Shown here in pieces: positions 12,104-21,700 of a DNA stretch of 64,000 nt. The stretch's first letter is position 1. Every line of letters begins with the position of its first letter. The position numbers were made by a program, and so were the translations under genes. Under the pieces are notes generated by a model. The model was not told the DNA's origin, did no database searches, and was given only the letters and a program-made list of their open reading frames with translations. Source of the DNA: Symbiodinium natans (taxonomy: Eukaryota; Sar; Dinophyceae; Suessiales; Symbiodiniaceae); NCBI GenBank assembly GCA_905221605.1, contig CAJNDS010002263.1:419501-483500 (forward strand). Reading direction: 5' to 3'.

Positions 12104-13604
12104 TATGTGTGGCACACGCAGTCTAGCCGTCACGTCCGTGCATGACGGTCTGCTGGACTTCTGCGCTCCTTCCGGGCTGAGGCCGAGAGTTTAGGGATTT
12201 TAGCGGAGTGTTTCGCACTCGAGGCCTCGATGAAAAATGAAAAGGCAAAGGGTTTTAGCGTCGCTGCAGAAGGAGGCCTTTGCCCGTTACTCCACCTACT
12301 TGTATAGTGCATACAGGGGAGGTTCAAGATTCGAGCCCCTTTTGTTAAGCTGGAGTCCGTCCACTTGGGAACGTCAGCATCTCGGGTTAGGTTCGCGCGA
12401 CGCCCGGTTCGGCTTAAGTCGCCTCCTATTCGGTTTAGGACCCTATAGGCTCATCGCGTCCCCAAAACCTCCCCTTCAAGGACCACCCCAAAAAATCTAC
12501 GACCTAAAGTAGTACAGGCATACTTGGGGGTGTCTCTTCCATGCGCGCGAACCCTCGCCCATTGCAGGCCACTGCACAACTTTTTCAATGCTGATATATC
12601 ATTTTACTGCGCGCAGTGGACGAGACGTAGCAGCGATGATGTGCAATCCTGTGCACCCTGGGCAGTACAGGTTTCCTTGCCGCATGAAGTTAAGTCAACT
12701 TTCCAAATCACACAGGGCATCCCCTTTCCGATGTAGAATTCCCTGCGGCGTAGTTTGAAGTCCTCGCGGCTGGTGTCTTTCTGACAACTCACATCCAGCC
12801 TTGCTTTTTAAGGTGCGCTTCCGGTTAGAGACCTGCCTTTCCGCTCCGTGCGCGGCCGACCCTTGTTCTTGGCACGGGTTCAACTTCTGACCAGTCTTAA
12901 CTAATCAAAAGAGTCTATTTCAGTCTTTCTATAAAGATGTATAGCGACGGGCTTCAGGCTCCTGAGGGTCAGCAACGCGCAGGCATGCACAGCGTCACAC
13001 AGGCAAGCAAATGCTTGCAGCCGAGTCTTTGCAACCTCACATCCGCTTTATTTAAGCGGTGCAATTTCATATGTCAGGCAGCTAGGGACACTTCAGAGCG
13101 GTTCCGCTCAAGAAACGCTTTGCCCGGCCTATTGGGCTTCAGTTGAGGGGTTTCGGTTTTAAGTGTTTTTTAGGGTTTCGGGCCGAAGGGTCGAGCATTT
13201 TTTTGCGATCGAAGTCATTCGCCGTAGCGACTGTTGGCTGACGTTTTTACTATGGGCGATTTCGGCCGCGGATGCCGCGGTGTGGCTTTTTCTGCTCCAT
13301 GTTCGGAGATGTTTTTAGGTCAGCCGCCCCTTGTGCGTCTTTCGCTAGACCCGAAGTAAACCCTACTGGATCGCCCAAGGCCCCAAGCCCGAAGCCTGCG
13401 TGGTAAACCTGTCCATTTACGAGCAGCTACCAGATTACCTACGTCTTTGGAAATGGCGAGACCTAAGGCAAGTTGGAGCTTCTTGAGAACAGCAGGGATA
13501 CAAGTGACATTTCCTTTGCCCCAGCGCCGGGCATTGCAGCCATTGCATGGCGAGCCTTTTTTTGCTCAAGGCCGGAGTGGCTGAGAACTCCGCCCAGTGC
13601 TGAC

Positions 13605-14642
13605 ATGCTTCCCATGCCGCGGCTCTCCTTCTATGATGGCACAGCGGAGCTCACAACTCGGAACGGCTTCCTGGACGTGCCTTGGTGGTTGTTCAATGTT
13701 GTTCAGAGACAGTGGTCATAAGTTTCGGTTTCGCGCCTGGTTGCAAGCATTGGAGCTAGCGGGCAACTGCAAAGGTGGACGTCCGCAGCAAGGATGCGGA
13801 CGGGGCCCGGCGCCGTGCCCACAGTGCTCCGCCGCGCGTGGCATGCGAAGAGGCGACTGGCGATGACAGCGACAATGGAAAGCTGATTTGCCACACGCCC
13901 TGCGAACGCACCGTGAGCACGGAGTACGGCGACTCCGATGTCGACTTCGAAAGGCAGACGACAGGCTGCCCAGAGGATCTGCAGAGCCTGGCGGGCTTGC
14001 AAGACGCGGCAGTTTCGGAGCACCAGAAGGAGGATCTCACATCGGTCCGCACAGTCATGATCAAGAACATCCCATGCCGATGCAGAACCGACGAAATTCT
14101 CCATGCTGTGGATTCCGTAGGTTTCGCCGGGACGTACGACTGCTTCCACCTTCCAATGAACCGGCGCCACCAGCATCTTCGATGATTGGCGCACGGCTTT
14201 CTCTGTAGGACAAGCCCTTTACAATGTAGGACCCAACCTACGGTTTTTGGTAGGCTCTTGCTGACTGAACAGCTATGAGGATTCCGTTAGTCACTTTGTC
14301 CGCAGTCCTCAATGAAGATGGCCCGCTGCCAGCAAGTAGCTCAACTGAGGCAGGGCATGGGCTACGCGTTTCTCAACTTCACCGAGTTGGGTACTGCCGC
14401 ACGCTTCGAGGATGCCATTTCGGGCTACTGCTTCCCTGGCCGCAGGAGCACCAAGCGAGTGGAGGTGCGCAGGGCCAACACGGTATGAGCTCCCGACCCT
14501 CCGAAATCCCATGATCGTGTGATTGTGCTTCTTCCCCTCTGCCCAGGTGGCCCCCGCAGAGGTGCAAGGCCGAGGGCAGATGATACAATTTTTGAGTCAA
14601 GCCCAAGCGAGCCTTCATGGCCTTCATGTCTTCGGCCCGTGA
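13605..14642 (+). CDS. Mei2-like RRM protein, array copy 5
   Basis: Exons 13605-13676, 13775-14176, 14354-14464 and 14547-14642. The ATG is present and the frames are open. Substitutions relative to other copies include TYDCFHLPM (H for Y in a conserved RRM beta strand), RFEDAI (E for K) and GYCFPG. After the QFLSQAQ segment the potential donor is GCGAGC rather than GTGAGC; GC donors are known in dinoflagellates. The retrotransposon insertion begins about 100 bp downstream of the stop, so it probably leaves the coding part intact but separates it from its 3' flank. Confidence 0.65.
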
Positions 14643-14734
14643 CGTGGGCACCGCCCCTGTCGGATCTTATCAGATCGCTGGTGGCAGGGCCCCCGACCCG
14701 CTCCCGGCATGTAACAGTCTGTGCTGAAACATGA

Positions 14735-14739
14735 GGAAT
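14735..14739. repeat. Target-site duplication GGAAT, left copy
   Basis: GGAAT just before the 5' LTR is repeated at 24122-24126 just after the 3' LTR. Five-base duplications are normal for Ty1/copia integrases. Confidence 0.85.
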
Positions 14740-15118
14740 TGTTAAAGGACACCCCCTCCCCTTTGCCATCTTTCTACCCCAAGGGTGAATCTTTGATACG
14801 GATGCTTGTTCGGGCTCAGGGGTGGCTACGGGAAAGAAGGCCCCTTGGGACGAACATTCAAACATGCAGACATGTACAGCATAATGCAAGTAGAAGCTTC
14901 GCATTCATGAGCACTGCTTTCTCTCTCAGCTTGTTGTTGCGACATTGAGAAAAGTCCGATTCGTTCTTGCATGGCTGGGAGTTGCCCTCGCTGGTCTGGT
15001 ATTGGGAACGATACTGGAGAAGATTAGCAGGCCCATCTGTGCATTGGACTGACACGCACAACTCAAGAAGTGCACCAACATCCTTTTCTTTGGCTGAGAT
15101 ATCTGCTGAAGATCTACG
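14740..15118 (+). repeat. 5' long terminal repeat (379 bp)
   Basis: Identical by eye to 23743-24121. It starts TGTTAAAGGACACC and ends GATCTACG. It should carry the promoter and polyadenylation signals, but I cannot place a TATA box or start site with confidence. Confidence 0.93.
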
Positions 15119-15130
15119 GGTTATGAGCCC
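15119..15130 (-). promoter_or_regulatory. Primer-binding site, anticodon arm of initiator tRNA-Met
   Basis: GGTTATGAGCCC follows the LTR without a gap. It is the complement of GGGCTCATAACC, the anticodon stem-loop of yeast-type initiator tRNA-Met. Drosophila copia is known to prime from a half-tRNA cut in that loop, and this element appears to use the same device rather than the tRNA 3' end. Confidence 0.65.
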
Positions 15131-15749
15131 AAACTCACGCTTGCTGCGTGACTTCGTGGAAGGTGGCCGGGACTCAAGAAGCTTGCAGCTGCAGGGCCTG
15201 GTGATGGAGCATTCTTGGGGGTTGCCGGGAATTGGGGGGCTGCCTGGACCAAAGGCACGAGATGCTATGGGGGTGGTCTGGACTCTGGGGCGGCTTGGCC
15301 ATGGGTGGTGTCACTTAGGTTGCTTGGTGGTTGCTGGTCTTGGGCGGCACGGGGCATGCTAGGGCTGTGGGCGGCGCAAGAGGCGTGGCAGCTACAGCAG
15401 CGTGCTATTAACAGGGATGGCTGGGCGCCTAACAGTCGGTGCGGTGGCTCAAGCCCGACGGCCTAGTCGACAGGTTGGGGGGAGCTGCAGCGGGGAAGCA
15501 CTCCATCCCTGCGTGTTGGAGTGGGGGGAGTGCGTAGTGAGCTGCAGCCCTTAAGGCGCCTTGCCGGCGTGCGTCCTTACCCCACCGCACACTCTACTTG
15601 TGAGTGTTGGGGCGGGCAAGGGGTGGGCACATTATATTGACCAGGTATAAGGTCGATTCAGAGGTTATGACACCTCGGCCGTCTGATGGTCCAACGATGC
15701 AACCTCGGCTTTGACATTTGCGGACTGGTTACACGCCATAGGGCCAGCA
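15131..15749 (+). other. Retrotransposon 5' leader
   Basis: About 620 bases between the primer-binding site and the first ATG of the polyprotein frame. It is G-rich with repeated TGGG/GGCTGG words. No convincing coding is seen. It may hold packaging or dimerisation signals, but nothing specific can be shown. Confidence 0.5.
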
Positions 15750-18700
15750 ATGGCTGACCTGTCAGACTCTAGTGAAGAGTTGTGGTCGTGCCTGAAGCAG
15801 GAGACAGAGGCGTGGTATGCCCTTTACTTGGCAACGGATCCCCTCAGCAGGCTCTCCCTTCGCACCGATCCCTCACCTGCCTTGATGTCTTCCAAATGGA
15901 ACAGGACTCGCACTCGAATGGAGTCCATGATCCTCGAGGCCTCGCCCAGCGAGGTGAAGGAAGAAATATCCGCAGCCCGCATCGCTGGCATTTTCCCTGT
16001 CATGTGTCGGCTGTACGTTATCTTCGGCCCCGGTTCCTTGCAGGAGCGAGAAGAAGGCCTTCGTCGTTTGACAAACCCTCAAGCTGCCAAAAGTCCCAAA
16101 GAAGCGGTCGCTGAGCTTCGGTCTTGGCGTCGGTGGTGCAGCAGATTCGTGTCGCTGGGTGGAACGCTACCAGACCCCAGCATCCTCCTCAAGGCCTTGA
16201 ACACCATCACCGCCAAGCCCCTGCAAGATTTCCCGGAGATCCAGTTCCGAATTTCTCTCACGAGGGCGAGCCTTCAGGTTGATGTGCTGCCTACGTCAGC
16301 CAAGGTGGACCAGCTGCATCAGCATCTGTTGAGTGAGCTTGAGGTGGTGAGCCGCCTGAAGTCCGGGGATGCGTGCAAAGCTCAGGCTATAGACACCCCT
16401 GGCACCTCAGCGCCCCAGAAGCCCCCGAAGCTTGATCCCTCCAAAGACAAACCCAAACCGGAGCCAAAGGCGGTTGCCGTACCTAAAGGTGGGGCCGGTG
16501 ACGAGGTCCCGGCGTCTTCGGAGGATTGCCGTGCCTTTCTTCGCGGTGGTCAAGGTTGCAGATATGGGGGCAAGTGCCGTCGCCCGCACAATTGGGCCAG
16601 CATCCCTAAGGATCGGCGGGCAAACCTCTGCATCAACTGTGGCGGAGAAGGCCACAGGGCGGATGGCTGCGCCAGGCCTAAGAGGGATAAGCCAGGTGAT
16701 AGTTCCTCAGCCCCGTCACCCGCTAAGAAGCCTCCCAACCCACCTAAGCCAAAAGGTAACCTTCCGGATGCCCAGCAGGTGCAAGGCCTTGTGACAGGAG
16801 CTGCAAAGTTGCTAGAAGCTCTTGGAAGCACTCCGAAGGCTCCACCTCCCGCCAGGGACACTACTCTTCCCACGCAGGCGGGGGCTGCGCAAGCACAGGC
16901 GGTGCCCATCGCTGGGACTCCTGTCCTTTCGTTGGATGCCCTGCAGGAACAGCTGGCATCTTTGCAGAATCAGCTTGCGCAGGGCTCGCAAGCCCAGGCA
17001 AAGGTTGTCGCCGAGGTTGCATCGTTGGACCATCAGACGGCCGAGGTGTCAGATAGAGCTCTCCTGGATAGTGGGGCGACCCATGCTGTGTCGGCCACAT
17101 GCAATGGCCCTACCTTTCCTTGTGAAGTTGCTCTCGCGGGCGATCAGGTCCAGGTATGGCGAAAGAATGCCTGCGGTACCCTCAATCCTCCTTCAACCGA
17201 GGGCTCACGACCACAAACGCTGCTACCGCTCGGTCAACTTGTGGGACGGTTGGGTTGTAAGGTGAGTTGGTGTAGGCGTAAGGGCTTACGGTTGAACCAC
17301 CCCAAGCGGGGGCCACTACAAACTTTCCTTTCGGCCAAAGGATGCCCCGAGCTTCCTGAAACTATGGCCCAGGAGCTCATCCGTGAGCTGGAGGATCAAC
17401 AAACCTCGGAGTTTCAGAGCACAGTGGCCCGAACGATAGGGGCAATCCAGGCCAATGCAGGTGGGTCCTCTTCCCAAGCTCTCGTGGAGTATGTTCGGGA
17501 GGGTTCAATCTCCAGAGCAACCGCGGCGCTCCTCGTCTGCCCAGCTCTCCGAGGCTTCGAGCAAGCACAGGTGTTGGAACTTGCCCAGGCTGTGAGCTCA
17601 GGGGACGCCGATGGATGGCGACTGCTAAAGGACCTTCCATACACCCGCCGTCTTCGCAAGCGTCTGTTCAAGAACCAGTGGTGGGTGAACTTCGGCCCCA
17701 AGGTCAGTCGCTCCTTGTCCGATGCCATTGCACACCGGGGTTACTGTGTCCTGGAGGCTTCCGAGCTTGTTGGCAAAGCTGAGCTGATTCCGGTGCTGCT
17801 TTGGGCGTGTGCTACCGGTCGTTTCGCAGGCTCCATGTGCTGGGGGGGTGCATCACCAGTCCCTCTATCTGAGTCACAGGAGCTGTGGTCAAGGTGGTTC
17901 TGGGCTGTAGCTTCGGTTTTTCAAGGGGTTTGTCTTCCCTTTCTGGTTGAGGGTGTTGCCCACCAGGATCAGCGGACCCGTGAGTTCGCCCGTTGGGGAC
18001 AAGCTTGGACTGTTCAGTTCTCTGAGACCCGTGTTGCCGCCACTAACCTTGACCTTCGGCATGTGGACTCTCGAGTGCTGCATGATCTGCAAGGCACGGC
18101 CTGCCTAGAAACCGAAATTCAGCGAGCCTTATGCGGCGAGGGGCCCAGCCTTCCGTACCTTGCAGCGGCCTCTGCGCTACCTGATGCTTCCACTCCAGGC
18201 CCTGTGCCTGACGTCGAAGCAATCGGGATCGAGGAAGCTGGCTCTGGTGCTCAGCCAGGCGATCTTGACTCTTTTGGGGAAGAGTTCCTGAGGGATCTAG
18301 AGGCGTTGATCGACAAGGATGTTGGTCAGGATGTTCCAGGGGAGCCTCCAGAAGACCCAAAAAACCTTTCACTTCCGATGTCAATGCAAGATCTCAGAGC
18401 TGCCGAGCCGGATCCCAATGACCTTTCCGAAAAAGACAAGAGCAAGGTCGCAATGTCGCCGAAAGAAAGGGCCTCATGGCGACGCCATATCACCGCTGGC
18501 CATCTCCCCTACAGACGAGATTGCCTCGCCTGCACCATGGGCGCAGGTCTAGGAATTCAACATCGTCGCGTTCGCTTCAAGGATAGCTTCTCAATGTCTT
18601 GGGACATCAGCGGGCCGTTTCGTGAAGTTGGCAAGACTGGCAAACACTCAGGTTTCCGGTACCTGTTCGTAGCAGGGGTTCGTGTGCCAACCTGCCTGTT

Positions 18701-21700
18701 CCGAGATGCAGCCACCTCAGCGCCCGGTCCTTCTGCTAACAAACCTGATCCGGGGTCTCCGACCTTGCAGTCATCAACCCCAGGACAAGTAGCTGCACCC
18801 GCGCAGTCGCCCCAGCAAGGTGAGCTTGACTGGAACTCCGATTACTCCCCTACTGAAGGAGGGGAAATCGATCCAGACATCCTGTTCTCCGAGCTTGAGC
18901 CACCAGCTGTTGAGGAGGAGGAGAGCCTGCCAGAGCATCTCCCGCCTATTGAAGCACCTGCGCCTAAGGTTGAGTCCGTGCTGGATGAAGGGCCTTCCAT
19001 GTCAGATGATGAAATCGATAAAATGGTCGCTTCCCTCCGGCATCCTGTTGACCAAGTGCTCCTCAGGTTTGCGGTTCCTCTGCGCAACAGGCAATCCAAG
19101 TCTCTTCTGTCGGCAATACAGTATGTGGTGACTGAGACCAACAGGTTGGGAATACCGATCAAAATCTGTCACAGCGACAAAGAAGGACAGTCAGAGGAGA
19201 TCCAAAGCTGGTTGCGACAAAATTGCATAGTTCCCAGCAACACCCAGGGGGCTGACGCCAAATCGAATGGCTTGGCTGAACGGCTAGTGTCATGGTTCAA
19301 AGCTCGAATGAGACTCCATCTCACGGCCGGGAAGGTCCCTGTGCAATTCTGGCCTTACGCCGCCCAGTTCGCCTCACAAGATCACCTTGATGGTCTGTTG
19401 GACCGCCGGCCACCTCAGCTCACCTTCGGAAGGCAAGTGCTGTTCAGGGCGAAGGCTATGACTAATGAAGCAAAGAAGGTGTTTTCCACCTGGGAGTGGG
19501 GCCGCTACTTGGGTCGTTCAATGATCTCGGCAGAGGGGCATCACATCCTTAAGGATTCCACCGGGGCCGTCATTACCAGCAGATCCGTACGAGCAGGTTT
19601 GGTTGACGTTGACGATGAGCTCCTTGAACCCCTTGTGGCTGAGGACCCAAAGCCAGTTGTCATGCCTGTTCCCCCACATCGTCTCCGGGAAAAAACGTAT
19701 GTCGCCAAGGTGGCTGAGCAGGAGTTGATGGCTGAAGAGCAAGCTTCAAAGCTACTGCGCTCTGGAAACATCACTCCTCAAGCAGTATCTCGGATGCTGC
19801 AGCACTTGGTCCAGGAACCAGCTGCAGACATGAAGCGACGCGGACACTCCAGCGGCCATTGGTACCTGGGCGGGTTTCGTCGAGGGCCCTTCTCGGGCAT
19901 TACCAAGGCCACCAATGGGTTGCCTCAAGTGCTTCAGGTGCTCAACCAATTCCTGCTTGGAAAAGCGCGGGCCAAAGGCGTACCAGATTTCCGTTGGGTT
20001 TCTGTGGGTCTTTTCGCCAACCCTGAGGTGCCTGTGCATAGGGACTTTCACAATGAAGGCTCAAACTTTGGGCTTGTGATACCGGGTATTACCAACCTAT
20101 GGACAGAAGAGGCATTGAACTCCTCTTCAGTTCCCGCCGGTCAGTTGGCTCCTCGCCAAGCAACCGCGCCAGGATACCTAACGCCCCTAAAGCCAGGACT
20201 CCAGTTTAACCCCAAGACACCCCATGCTGTGGTTCGTACCCCGGAGTGGGTTGTAGTCGGTTACACCCCTAATGGCTTCTCGGTCGACGTCGAACGAGAC
20301 CGACTGCAAGCCCTAGGTTTTCGGGTGCCAGATGCCACCAGGGGCAGGATACCACAAGCCGCTGTGGTGTCTCCTCCGCTTGTGCCAGGTCCAAAGGTTC
20401 AAGACGATCAGGTGCCAGCTAGTGGCGTGCCAACCGCATCTCCCTCGGTCGCAGCTCAGGGCATCAGACCCTTGGAGCATGTCCCAGGCGTGCCAGGTGC
20501 TCTAGGTCTACCAACAGGTGCATTCTCCCCGGTCGCAGCTCAGGGCGTCGGACCCTTGGAGCATGTCCCAGGCGTGCCAGGTGAAGCAGGTCTGCCTGCA
20601 GCTGTCACTCCTGCCATATCCACGTCCTTGAGAAGCCCGGCTGAAGGCCCTCCGGCCTCCAACACGACTACCATCTCTGAACCTTCCACGGGCTCAAATG
20701 CCAGTCTCCCAAACCTCCAGGCGATTTCTGAGAAGAAGGGTGAGGTAATCCCAGCTGCCCAGGCTTGTCCTGCTTGGCTTCCACGCCTTTCAGCCACTCG
20801 AGCTGATCCAAGTCCTAGGATCACTTCCGGACCTTCCCAGCTTAAGTCAGTTGAGCCCGCGGTCATCGAAAACATAGAAGCTCATCTGGCGGACCTCGAC
20901 GCCAATGGGCGCAAGTTGGAGATCACTCACACAGCTTCTCCAAAGGAGGCCAGGCAGCACTTGGAAAAATGGAAGGAATCGATGGAGGAAGAACTGAATG
21001 GTCAGTTGGCTTCAGGTTGTTTGACTCGCCGAGACGGAGAGGAAGCACGACAGCTTTTGAAGCGTCCGGATGCTGAAGTCTTGAGCAGCCTGAATGTGTG
21101 GACCGTCAAGCCACCCAAGCCCAACAGCAACAAGATGTACAGGCGAAAAGTCAGGACCGTGGCCTGTGGAAATCAAAGCGAGGTCACCAGTGAAGTGAAC
21201 ACTTACGCCTCCGGTGCCAGAGCTGAGTATGTCCGGTTAGCTTTGAGCTTGGCAGCAAACAACGGTTGGGATGCCTTTACAACAGACATCTCCCAGGCGT
21301 TCCTGCTGGCGCCAAAGCCAGAGCAGCGAACCATACTTCTCCGACCAACCCGGGAGCATGTGTCATTAGGGTTGGCCTCCCCCACGGAACTGTGGGAAGT
21401 CAACCGGGCAGTCTACGGACTCCGGGAGAGTCCAAAGTGGTGGTCAACCTACCGGGATAGTTGTCTCCGTACCGCAGCGTGGGACAACTATCACCTTGAA
21501 GCCACTTCGTGCGATTCCATGTGGACTGTCAAAGATGACAAGGGTGCCACCTGTGGCATAGTTGTCACATACGTTGATGACTTCTTGATCCTTGGTAACC
21601 GCGCAATGGCCTCTGGATTCCGTTCGCACCTTTCCTCAGAGTTTGGGTGGGCCTCGTCAGAACTTGAAGGTTGCGAGCAGCCAGGAGATAGTTTGAAGTT

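Larger units (their letters stand above)
9484..12790 (+). repeat. Tandem array unit 4 (about 3.3 kb)
   Basis: Fourth copy, more diverged from units 1-3 and closest to unit 5. It shares with unit 5 the spacer segments GCGATCGAAGTCATTCG and GCGGATGCCGCGGTGTGGC. It is longer because of a roughly 310-bp insertion at 11006-11318 inside the second intron of its gene. The spacer palindrome is at 12084-12103. Confidence 0.9.
12791..14739 (+). repeat. Tandem array unit 5, left part
   Basis: Fifth copy, cut by the LTR retrotransposon at 14740. Gene at 13605-14642. The remainder of the unit resumes at 24122, immediately after the element, and is more diverged from the other units. Confidence 0.9.
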
